Part shown: piece after piece, positions 12,775-23,800 of the stretch
Layout of the letters: every line of letters begins with the position of its first letter
Position numbering within the stretch: position 1 is the first letter of the stretch
Assembly: GCA_013400155.1 (NCBI GenBank)
Contig: VXBM01000334.1
Location: 1 to 64,000 of the forward strand
From: Helopsaltes ochotensis
Taxonomy: Eukaryota > Chordata > Aves > Passeriformes > Locustellidae
DNA length: 64,000 nucleotides
Direction: 5' to 3'
Notes under the pieces: generated by a model
Databases searched by the model: none
Seen by the model: the letters and a program-made list of their open reading frames with translations, nothing else
Told to the model about the DNA's origin: nothing
Position numbers and translations under genes: made by a program

Positions 12775-12897
12775 TAACATATATAACATATAGCACATAC
12801 AACTTATATAGCATATATACACACATGTATATGGCATATATAAGATTTATAGTATATAAAAGATATATAAGATTTATAGTATATAAAAGATATATAT
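12775..12897. repeat. AT-rich region with 27-bp perfect tandem repeat
   Basis: A TA-rich stretch contains two perfect copies of a 27-bp unit starting AAGATTTATAGTATATAAAA at 12842 and 12869. It is preceded by imperfect CATATA/TATATG palindromic runs. It yields repetitive low-complexity open frames on both strands, which are artefacts. Confidence 0.85.
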
Positions 12898-13656
12898 GCT
12901 GTAGGGAATCAAATGCAGAAATACATGGAATCCCTAAGTTACCTTGGATAATGTTTATTTTGGAGGGTAAACTCTCTTTTGTCAAGAAACACAAGCTTTC
13001 CTATGCTGTATGAGAACTGTCATCTGTCTTGTTTCCAACAGAAGCCAGAAGGTTGCTTCAAAAGGAAGTTCCTAAAATCTTTAATTTGGCTGCTATGGTG
13101 CAACTTATTTACTCATATACAAGACCTGCATCCTGAAGCAGAGTTGATATTGCTTCAGTAACTGATTATTTAGAATCTGGCGATTTCCCTTTAATGCCAG
13201 CACTAATGAAGTATTAATATTTCAACTGCACATCCTTTAAAGAAACAGAACAAACAATGAGGAAATAAAATAAGCATTGGTTAAATACCAAATCAGGACT
13301 GTGCCTTGATGGAGAACAGTCAGTTGTGCAGTATCTGAGTGTTGCCCATGTAATTTTGGGCAAGTTTGGAAGGACTAAGTTGAGTAAGTATAAGAAAGAA
13401 TGTAGCTGAAATCAAGAGGATTAAGCTTTTAATGTGCTCAAGTACCTTTTTTCGAAGTAAAGTAACCCTGTAGGATTTATTACCCTTGTGCATATTAATA
13501 ATTTCAGGCTCAGTGACTAGACAAGTTAGTCCTTCATAGTTTTACCATATATTACTTTATATAAAACTTCAGAATTTTTTTCCAACCAAAAAAAAAACCC
13601 ACCAAATTGGATGCCCTGTAAGGATTTCAAAACCATCAAAAATATTTAGGGCTAAA
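12898..13656. other. Non-coding AT-rich sequence
   Basis: No repeat family or gene is recognised. A short plus-strand open frame at 12979-13161 has no domain. Confidence 0.5.
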
Positions 13657-13761
13657 TTCAGACATCGTGCTATGGATGTCTGTCATGGACACTGAAATAA
13701 TTTTAGACATTGCCTGTCTAATATGCCATGACCATGGACACCAGACAATGGATGTTCTGAA
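13657..13761. repeat. Possible small inverted-repeat element
   Basis: TTCAGACATC at 13657-13666 is mirrored, with one inserted base, by GGATGTTCTGAA at 13750-13761. Between them ATGGATGT and ATGGACAC occur in both halves, in addition to inverted similarity. The roughly 105-bp unit could be a degenerate non-autonomous DNA transposon or a fold-back sequence. No target duplication is clear, and chance is not excluded. Confidence 0.3.
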
Positions 13762-14953
13762 TCACTCAAGTTGCTAAAAAGTGCATGGAGGCGGGGATAG
13801 AATATGGTTCCCTAATGCTCAGCCTCTACCAAAACTAATGGATCTGGACAACAGCAAGTTTTGACTGGCTCTGAAAAATCTCTGGAGAAAAAAAACCCTG
13901 GCATTTATATAGCCTCTTTATTTTTTGCTATTAAGATCCCCAAGAAGACGACAACTATTTTTGATAAGAACTGGAAGATATATTTAAAAGACAGCTACAC
14001 TGATTACTTTTTTACCTTTTAACTTCCCTGCCTGATGGTCACACTGACAAGTTAAACACTTTATTTAGTGGGGATTTGTATTAATATCATCTTGGTTAGA
14101 CATTTGACACCCACTTCACCTTTTTATTTTCCTATGCATCTCCTCCAAGGGCTGATACATTTCCAATAGCATTTGTTGCTAGTAGAAGCCACTGGAGCAC
14201 AAAATGACAGATGAGAATATGAAGACTTCTAGCTATCTGATATCAAGCTCAATACTCATGAGTGATGTGGGAAGACGCCACGGGCAGGCAACCACGACAT
14301 TTGCTAAAGTCCCTCAAAATTACACATGTTATTGAGTTTGGAAGAGAGTGCTCAGCTGCCCTGGTTTACTTACTACTAACTGAAGATTGCACAGTGTGAA
14401 TCAAAACACAATCAATCCTACATTTCTCTGCTTGAGAGCCCTGGCCAGTTATTTAGGACTGCAGAATCTCAGTTCTACTGTATATGACAGGTATGCAACT
14501 TAAACGTCCTCAGTATGATTTCAAGTAAAAAAAAAAACAAAACAACACAGTGAGAAATACACAACGAGAAGAAAGTCCATGTCTCAGCTTTTATAGATGA
14601 GCATTTCAACTCTGGGCTAGAGAGTCTTCATCAAATTCAGAGTACATTTTTATGGTTCTGTGAGATGTTGAGTGAGCAGCTTTGACAGGTGAGATAATAA
14701 ATGATGCAACTGGATCAGTCCAGCTGATACTCAAGGAACAAGGTCCTGCTTTTCAGCACCTCTGTCTTCCTTTTTTCTCCACGTCCAGGACAAACTAAAG
14801 CAACAAAACCAAGGTGAATGTCTCCTGTTTTGTGAATTGTAGCAGTGTGCTCTGTGGTCAGAAAGCCATCACAGCTGGCATGGAGCAGAGGACAGATGGA
14901 CACAGAGGGCACTGAGTTTTTAGGTGACACCACCAGGCAGAGTCTTGTCTTGG
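13762..14953. other. Non-coding, no recognised element
   Basis: This is plain AT-rich sequence, becoming more GC-rich from about 14.7 kb. A minus-strand open frame at 14715-14987 has no recognised domain. Confidence 0.5.
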
Positions 14954-14978
14954 ATATCCCATCCTGGTGATGGGATAT
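14954..14978. repeat. Perfect 10-bp hairpin
   Basis: ATATCCCATC (14954-14963) and GATGGGATAT (14969-14978) form a perfect stem with a 5-base loop. No T-tract or gene end suggests a terminator, and none is expected in a vertebrate genome. Confidence 0.85.
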
Positions 14979-15064
14979 TCTTGACACACTGACGATCAGA
15001 TCCCCTCAGGCAAAGGTAGGATCTGAATCCATTGAATCCATGCTTCCTGCAGCCCAGGTAAGTA

Positions 15065-15199
15065 NNNNNNNNNNNNNNNNNNNNNNNNNNNNNNNNNNNN
15101 NNNNNNNNNNNNNNNNNNNNNNNNNNNNNNNNNNNNNNNNNNNNNNNNNNNNNNNNNNNNNNNNNNNNNNNNNNNNNNNNNNNNNNNNNNNNNNNNNNN
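15065..15199. other. Assembly gap, 135 N
   Basis: Unknown bases. Open frames that run across the gap are meaningless. The flanks are GC-richer than the regional average, which may explain the dropout. Confidence 0.99.
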
Positions 15200-18100
15200 G
15201 AGTTGCTAAGACACGGGAGCCTGTCTCCTCAGCACCTCCTGCTCACCAGATTAGGTGGCTGCTTGCATTTTTCCCATCCCTGTGACCCCCAGGGATGCAG
15301 CCCAGTGCCCAGTGGGCTATGCACAATGTGGGCTTGATAATTCCACGGGGCTGCTCCACCAGTCCCACATGCCGCAGCATTTCACTTTCATTTGTCAAGC
15401 TTGCTTTCAGTGTGCCCTCAGCCTTAAAATGGTTGCTAGGGAGTGCTGCTTTTTGCTTGGGAAAACAAAAAGAGGAATGTGAAAAAAAAACTGGGTAAAT
15501 ACTTAGGTGCATGCCTTATTACATCTATGCCTTTGTTGCCTTGCTTTGGAGATGGCAGCAATAATTCCTTTTGCTGCTTTATGATTTAGAAGTCAGAGTA
15601 AGATGCTTGAAAATGTTCAGACATAATTGCTGGTAAATTGCTTGTTCCCCCAGCAAACCAGGAGCTGCTCATGAAGAAGAAAGAAATGGAGAAAGATAAG
15701 CTCACTCTTATCATGGGTGTTCACTCTTTCAAAGGGGACAAAAAACACAGCATGACTCAAGTGCACGGGTGTCAAATTCCCACAAGACCTCCAGGATTCA
15801 GGTATGCTCACCAGCGTCCTGCCAAGAGCCCTCATTGTGGGAAGAATGTCCTCACCTCTCGGTGACCACATCCCCAGTTGCCTATTCGGGCTGTGGCAGC
15901 CTTCAGCAGGGAACATCGTGTTTTAACCAAGTACTTTAACTCCATCTGAGTTAAAGCAAAATCCAAGTGGGAACATTTATTTACGGCATCCAAAATTTAC
16001 TCTGCAGTAGCAAGGGTTTTAAGGCATAATAAAGAAGGATATAATCAGCCTACTTACAAGAGAAAATATAGAAGGTCCTCTCCACTCCATTTCTTTATTT
16101 GCTGCAGGTAGCCTTCAGACATGTCAGGGACACTGTTTGCCTGCATGCCATGTGTCACAGGCTGCACTTGTTAGAGAAAAACATTTCCTCCACACCACCA
16201 TCTGTAACTAATCTTCTTTCCATGGGCTCTGAGCAGATTTATTTTTTCCTTTAGAAACTTTCTGTCTTTCTATCTGAAACTTACTTCCTTTTAACTTACT
16301 CAGCAGATGATCTTGACACTTCTCCAGTTAAATTAAGAAGTCTCACTTCTCTGGAGATGCAAATGTCACTTTGTCAGAGCAGCTGTCATCCCCTGTACTT
16401 TACTAGCCAATAAGCACCTTCTTGACGGAGTGCCACTTTACCTGCTGAACCTTTCCTTTCCTGCTATGGTGACTCAATTGCTTTTCATACCAAAGTGTCT
16501 CCAGGCACTGAAGTTTGAATTTAAAATGAGCTAGAACATTCATAAATACCCTTGGCACAAACATCCAGTGCAACAAGTGAACATAGTCATTATCATCTCT
16601 TGAATGAGATGGTAATGCTGGGCTTAAGGCAAATGAAGGAGACAGAGAGGAAAGCCTTTCTTCCAAACATGTCATGAAAATATCTCAAAGCATTGACAAC
16701 ACAACAGTCTTTAGTACCTGTAACAGATATTTTCCTGGTAAATGTCATATTTTCAATCCACACTAACTCTCTGTGGGACAAGAGGCAAATACAAATTGCA
16801 ATGAAAGGGAAAAGTCCAAGCTTTTTTGTATGTACACTTGAATAAGGGTCAATTTTATTTCAAGAGTCAGTCTCGGGATGACCTGTTTCCTTTAAGGCAT
16901 TCTATGTGTTTCTGGATGGGATGACAAGGAATGACATCAGAGCTGACAGCTCTATTAGCTGCAGAAACAGGACAGGCGAAAGCTGTTGTATCACCTCTGA
17001 ATAATGAGCTGGATTTCAGAATGCAGCCCAGATTCTTGCAGGACAAACCATGACGTGACAGGTTAGTGGTAGATGATGCAACACAATCTAAGACTTTTTT
17101 TATATCCAGGGCCTTTACTAACATACCTACTATAGACAGTGCAAAAAAGGCAGTACAAGTCCAGCATAAGAGCTGCAGGGTCAGGAGAAAGCAGACTTCA
17201 GTGACCTGCAAAAGGCTTCCTGGGCAAACCTTTAAGCAAGATGCTGTGGGGGTAGTCCTCCCTGTGTTTTCCCTGGCAGCACTCCAGTCTAATATACAGG
17301 TCAAGTTGTTTATTTCTCACTCTTCCCTCTTGCAGCACAGCTATCAGGTCTGGAGTTAGTGGCTCTAAAGGTGCAGGGAGAGATTTTGTCCCAGGTTCTT
17401 TGCCAGAATCCTTCCTTTGTCTTATTACAATCAAGCAAGACAAGACAGGAGTCCTAGGGAGGAGCCAGGCTGTGTTCCTACACGCTGGCATGGATGGGGG
17501 CGTTGGAGTGTGATGACCAAACGAGTCCATGCCAAGGCTGGTGTTTGCCCACAGCCAGGAAGCCCTCTGTTTAGGAATTACTGGTATTCAGTGTATTCAA
17601 ACCAATGTGGTTTTACTCCCATTAAAACATGCACTTGAATTATAACAAGAATCCAAACATGGGCTGCTGCTAGGCTTGGCTAAAACATTGGCAGTTGCTC
17701 TTTTTCGTATCTTCTTGCTCTGTTAGCTGTTGTAGAAATACGCTTCTTCCAATTTCTTCCAGAAAAAATGCTTAACTGAAGATATTCCTTCCCTCATCTT
17801 CCCTTTTTTGCCTGTGAAAAAAAATTGTAAATAAAGATTGAAGAGAAAGGGGGAAAAAATTAAAAGTAACAAAACACCAAATTATTTTTGTTTCCATCCT
17901 GAGGTGGTATTGAAAACATGGTTTACTGGGAGGGGGGAAAAAATGGAAAAAAGGGAAAATTGCCAAGAGAATTAACATATTCCAATAGATACTTAGGCTA
18001 CTAGTTTTGTGGAAAAATGGGGAGGTTTGGGGGGAAAGGTTTTAAACCTCTTTTTATTATCTATTTAATAGATGGCAAAAGTCAAGAAGGGATCAGAAAA

Positions 18101-19439
18101 AGACTCCCTATTATGTGCAAGCAGAGACAGACACACAATAGACATGGGGACAATATTGTCTGCCATATTCCTTACTCAGATCCTTGTCTATGCCACAAGA
18201 GAGTGAAAATCCTTGTAGGATTCTTTACATTCTTTCATGTAACATCTCTTAGCAGCTGCTCTCTCCCTGCATTAGCACAATTCCCAACACATTAAATAAT
18301 AATAAAAAAGTTATTTCCATTGTTTAGCTTATAACTTCAGTCCAAAAGATGCAGAAGGGTCTTCATTTGTGAAATGGTGAAAATAAATTTAATGGGGAAG
18401 CAGGAAGTGCTGCTGGTTACCTTTCAACTATTCTCATATTGGATGTACTAAATATACTTCTCAAAGTTACTTTCAGATGGAAAGTACTGGAATTGCTGTA
18501 TCTCTGCAGAGAAAGAAGTGGAAAAAAAAATTCATGTCTGCCTGAGAAGAGCAGATACGGAAAGTGTTCCGTGGGACTACAGAGTGACAAGGAATTCAGA
18601 AGCTGCAAGGCATTAATGAGGTGCATTGATTTAATTAGCCAGCATAACATCATTCATCATGGCAACCATGAGAGACGTGCCCGTAACAGCGACTGCCTGA
18701 AGGTCACACTCACACATAACATTTCTCCCATGCCACACAAATGTCCCGCTGTAAAGACCTGTTCTACTCAGGCTTAGAAAGAAGTCACTGAAAGACAGTT
18801 TTGAAAAGCTTCCACATAAATAACAGAGTGATATATGTTGTAATCAGGTCCATTCAATGCCTTAATAACGTGAAATTTCTGGATTTCCAATGTTCATTGG
18901 ACATAAATGTGGGAATTACACAGTAAGGACTAATTTTAAGAGTGTTATCTGTAATAGAGTCAGAATCATCAAGTTCCAGGACATTTCATCATTTTATACC
19001 AGCACATCCATGCCTGTCAGTCTTTTCGGGCTACTGTTGTCTTGCCTGTTCATTATTCAGGAAAGAACTTAAATAATAATGAAATTCTGAAATTTTGAAA
19101 GAATTATCAGTAGCAAAAAGGTTCATAAGGGCTCATTCATGGTCTCAGTTACATAGGGATAAGACTCAAGTACACTGATGAAGTGAAAAGAGTTCCTGGG
19201 GACACATGCTGGCATAAATAGGTGTTGCATATAAGTAAAGCCTTATAAAATAAGGGCCTTGTTGCCCTTGTAAAATCATGGCTCTGGGCTGCTACTTCAG
19301 CTAAGTGGGACTATGGGAAAGTGACTCAGCTGAATTAGAGGTAGAAAAACAAGTTAAATAACCATTGCCTGTTCACATCCTGGTGTATGGCGGTTGGTTG
19401 GATTATGTTTGTTATGATTTAAAACTATGTTACTGATAA
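15200..19439. other. Long non-coding stretch
   Basis: No supported gene is present. The minus strand has two overlapping open frames in different phases at 16867-17304 (145 codons) and 17198-17530 (110 codons), in a somewhat GC-richer patch. Neither shows a domain, a start context or flanking splice sites that I trust. The remainder is AT-rich with A-runs near 17.8-17.95 kb. Confidence 0.45.
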
Positions 19440-19548
19440 AGGCCTAACTGTTTAAAAAGGCTGGTTTTTGCAGTAAAGGGCTCTCCTTTGCACCTGCCTG
19501 GGGACTCTCTGTCGCTTTGCTTCATACAAATGGGGGCTTAGTTTGGCC
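19440..19548 (+). mobile_element. Possible ERV1-like LTR end and primer site
   Basis: The order of signals resembles the end of a gammaretrovirus-like LTR. TTTAAAAAGG (TATA-like, about 19450) is followed by AGTAAAGG (a degraded AATAAA-type signal), then a CT-rich U5-like block, CTTCA, and TGGGGGCT at 19531. TGGGGGCT is the start of a proline-tRNA primer-binding site in that group; the second half of the 18-base site is degraded. No upstream LTR boundary, gag or pol is recognised nearby. This is inferred from signal order only and could be coincidence. Confidence 0.33.
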
Positions 19549-20250
19549 CTAAATTAGAAACCACTTGTCAGCTGGGAGCTCAGATATCCAACAGTATTCA
19601 GTGCTACCCCTCTGACACTCAATAGTTTTCCAATTGGAATTTTCTTACATTAGTAAGGAAACTACTAATATTTTTAATTAAGTTTTTAATGTAATTTTCT
19701 TTTCCATTTTCTGACAAAGCATTCCACAAATATTTACAAAGTGTTTTGCAAGTGTTTATATTTGTTTCAGTTTTTAAGCAGCACATGGGTCTGTTAACCT
19801 AAGCATGTGTTTCTTAAATTGAAACTCCTAATTTTAAAAAGGCATTATAGGCTCCACATTGATTAATTTCCTCATCCACCTTCCCACCAGAAAGCACTAG
19901 AAAGGCATCTCAGGAGCATTTACCTTCCATACCTTCTATGTGCTGGCCTGGAAGCTCAGCTTTACCCCTGACTGCATGAACCTTCGACCAGGGGAGTTTC
20001 AGGTAAAGTGCAATAACTCAAAACTTTGCAAAGCAAAAGCCCTCCTGCATTTCACGGGGTGGGAAAGTGTTCAGCACTCATACCAACACAAGTGGCAATC
20101 TGAGGTGTTGGATGTGGCTGCAGGGACTTCTGCTTGTGCATCTTTTTGATGCCTGAGTTGAACAAGAATGTTGGAAATTAGAACCCCTTCACAACTTTTT
20201 TAGTGAGTCTATTTCTGCTGTATTTAAACTACCTTTGCATGGGTTGCAGA
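19549..20250. other. Non-coding, between two LTR-like segments
   Basis: No viral coding sequence or other element is recognised. A plus-strand open frame at 19940-20149 has no domain. Confidence 0.45.
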
Positions 20251-20288
20251 GGAGAGCCAGAGTGAGGGAGGAGAGCCAGAGTGAGGGA
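20251..20288. repeat. 19-bp perfect tandem duplication
   Basis: Two exact adjacent copies of GGAGAGCCAGAGTGAGGGA occupy 20251-20269 and 20270-20288. They lie just outside the left end of the adjacent LTR. Confidence 0.95.
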
Positions 20289-20296
20289 TTTTTTTC

Positions 20297-20879
20297 TGTT
20301 GCAGAGAGAAAGGGGTATTAGGTTGTTCTAGCTCTGTTATGCGCTGTAGGAAAAGGTAATACAGGTGACCTCACCCCTGATAAGTAACAGCTGTGTTAAT
20401 TACCCGATACAGCCTTGCCCCTGATGAGTAACAGCTATATCCAATAAGGATGACTGAGATAAAAGAGGGGGTGAGCTGGTAAGGGGAGGGTCATCATGGA
20501 GGAGGAACCTTGAGGAGTATGAATGAGAGAATCATGAAGCAGGATCCTGGGGAGAGAGAATGTGTGCTGCAAGGTCAGTCTGGGTGTGCAGTTAGAGCCT
20601 GCTGTTGGAACCTGCAGTCACAGTCTAGCCAGGTAAAAGCCTGCATTCAGAGTATGCAAACCAATACCTGCAGTCACAATTTACCAGGAAATAACCACCA
20701 ATCAGGGGCTGCAAGGGAAACCTACAGTAGGAGCTTGCTGCAGCCAGAGTCAGTGAACAGTTGGAGTTAAGATGACTAAACTGTGAAGAGGAACAAACCA
20801 GGACCGTTTCCTTTTGTGTTTAATAAGAAGTCTGTGCCCCAGCTCCTTTTTATCCTCTAATAAGAGTGCTGCTGCAACA
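20297..20879 (+). mobile_element. Endogenous retrovirus LTR, probably solo
   Basis: A 583-bp segment begins TGTTGCAG and ends CTGCAACA, a perfect 8-bp inverted terminus with the TG...CA ends typical of LTRs. Inside are the expected promoter-like signals. CCCCTGATAAGTAACAGCT (20374-20392) recurs with one change at 20418-20436, like U3 enhancer repeats. CCAAT lies at 20441, followed by a TATA-like GATAAAAG at 20458-20465. A second repeated block, ACCTGCAGTCACA, occurs at about 20610 and 20666. Only non-canonical AATAAG polyadenylation-like signals are seen near the 3' end. No matching 4-6 bp target duplication flanks it (TTTTTC versus ATGTGC), and no primer site or coding region follows. It is probably an old solo LTR. 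Family and class are not assigned. Confidence 0.75.
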
Positions 20880-23800
20880 ATGTGCAGAACATCTCCTGGC
20901 ATCTAGTTCTAATTCTTCTCCCTTCATCTCCTTCACCCCTTGCTTGTTACCTTTTAAAGTTTCCTTCAGGATAATTTAAAACAGATTATTTTTAAATTTA
21001 GCACAGTACTAAAGGACCGTTTCTAGCACAAAATGGCCAAAGTAATTGCCTGGAGAAGCTGGTGTTACTTTCAGAGGTTAGAGGGCTATGTTCCTGGTGA
21101 CAAAAGAGATACAGGTTGCAAAGACATCAGAGTATTTGCATGGTGCACAAACAGTGTGAAAGGAAAAAGCCTGGATAGGAGGGGTTTATTGAGAATGCAG
21201 GTAGTTATCAGGGCTTGCTGGAAGAGTTCAGCTTTTAGCTTTCTACCCTGTTTCATGTAGTATTTGCTGTTGGACCCAGCTTTATTCTTCAGGGGCTATT
21301 TCTCTTGTGGGGTACCAAGCAACAAAGCAACATCAGCAAATAAGTGAAATTTTGTCCATTATCATCTGTTATGAGGGACAGGACACTTCTCTGCCTGCAC
21401 CTCTGTTAAAGCTTCCTATATTACATACCCTTCCTAATGATCTGTGGATGTTCAACCCAGCTAATATGATTAAATTCAGATTATACAAAAATAGCACATA
21501 CTTGAGAAGTCACCTCTTTATGCTTCCGTTGGTGGCAACAGACAGCATCCCTCCTAGGTCTTAGCAGCTGCTTGTAAAAGAAGGGATACCCCTGACAATT
21601 TATCTGAGCATCTGAAGTGCAGCTTTTCCACTTTGGAAAAAGGGTCTCTAAAATACCTTGCAAAGACAGGAGTGTCCCTGCTTTTGCAAGGCAAATGTTA
21701 GATCTGGGTGTTAAACTGGAGTTACATCTAATCCATGCTCCTTTCTATGAGGCAGGAAATTCCGAATGTGTGATCAAAGGAACACACTGTGTAATCATTT
21801 TAGTTTTTGTTTTTCAAACAGATGGATTTACTGCAAAACAAGCAGCACATGTTTAAAGAAGACTGGATATTACACTAATAAAAACTCTGTGAGAGTATAA
21901 CTATGCTGCTGCAGTTTAACAAAAAGCAGAATTCTCTAGACTTGCATGAACTATTAGCTCATTGGCTAACAGAAACCTGCAATCTATTTGCTGGAGAAGT
22001 CCAGCTACTCTGCTGATCTAAAGGAAAGAACAATTGCAACTACAATAAACACCCTGGGATCTTGAAAAACAGGGGAAGATATCAGCTGCTGTTAAACAGC
22101 ACAGAAATAAACCAGTAGTGAAACTAATAAATACATACAAACAGTTTTAAGGTGTCCTCTTTAGAAACCCTATCCTGTGGGTTAAAGATGTGAAAATTTA
22201 GCTTTTAACAGCTCTGGCATACAAGGAACCAATACAAGTACTTACCTATCTCCCCTGTGTAAGTGCTTCACTTCTTGTTCCTAGCTACATAAATCAAAGG
22301 CAGGATAAATGCATTACAAGTTAAGAGAAGGAAATAATATGATCTCCTAGCAGACACTGGGAGCAACAGCTTTGCACTTACGTGCCAAAATGCCACACAA
22401 CTATTAGTCTGGAACATGATACGCCTTCTTTTAGAAACAGTCTGTAGCAAATCCATATTTCATCTACTAAATCCTAGACTGCTTAGCCTAAAACTCACAG
22501 CCTTTTACCATGTTTCTCCTCATAATATCTCTTTAAAGACTAGACTGTGCTCTTCTCTCATTTTGTAGGCACAGATGAAAGAGCTATAGACAGGTACAGA
22601 TGCACAAAGGGGAACAAAGTGTCCAAATCCCAGAGTGCCAACCACAAAAGCCCTAGGATATCCAGTTACTCTGGTCAAAAGCCATAGTGCTAAGAGATGG
22701 AAAAAAATCTCTATTCTGATATCATTTGGCAATGAAGAAGGGTGGACAGAGTCCATATAGATGCTCCTCATATGTAAAAACTACCTCAAAATAGTGGATA
22801 TACCACTATAGAAAGTGAGAGACAAATGGATAATACAACACTGACCACGCTGTCCACATTTTGTGCTCACAAATCAGTGTTCTTGTGACAAGACTCATTT
22901 TTCACAGCAGTATCTTTGTCTCCAAGCCTTTGCCAAACAGTTATAACTTCATCAGTGCATTTGGGGATATATTTAACAAAATTGCTTTTTGCAGAAGTGA
23001 GATGGTACCAAAGCAATGCAATTCTGAAAAACAAAAACACAGAGGGAAGGAGAAAAGCTATCTTGAAAAACTAGTGAATATGGCTCTCAATTTCCTAATA
23101 AAATGCCCCAGTGCATTGTTGATCGCCTATTATTCTCTTTATGAATTACAGGAAAATAAAATTACCATAATTTTGCAATTCATGCAACATCATTTCATTA
23201 CAAGGAAAAGAAACCAAAATTGTGCTTTATTATCAAGAAATTATATCAGTAATAAGACTGCTCTAATGTGACCTTTGATCTTGAATTCTTCATGAAATCA
23301 GATGCAGTCGGTGGCATAGCGAGCCTGGTCTCTGAAGTTGTTTCAGAGGCTGTGTCTAAACACATGACAATCTCAGAATTCCATAATGCTTTCTTCTAAA
23401 TGATCAACAACATTTTCATATACATCATCAAACACTTACACCCGTGCTGAGATTATGTCACCAAAACTTCAAGGCAGAAAATAGCTAATGTAAATGTGCA
23501 GGTGTCCTTTTGTCCATTACTGTATCAACTTTGATTAGAGGATCATATTAAATTAATAACTAATAATAGCTTGCCTTACCTTCTGCAGCTGTACATATGA
23601 CATTCCTGTGCACTTGTTGTGCATGCACTAAGGTAGTAAAGAACATTATATAATATATAAACCATATTACTAATCTACAGGAACTCTCCTCATTCATCTG
23701 TCCTTCCCCTCATAAAGCCAGGCCTCTAGCCCTAGCAGGCTTATGTTTGAACAAGGCTAAGTTGACATGGATTGCTACTTGAAATGGGCTTAAGCAAGAT

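Noticed and set aside
22861..23271. 136-codon plus-strand open frame
   Set aside because: AT-rich composition, no domain and no promoter or splice context. Expected by chance in 64 kb.
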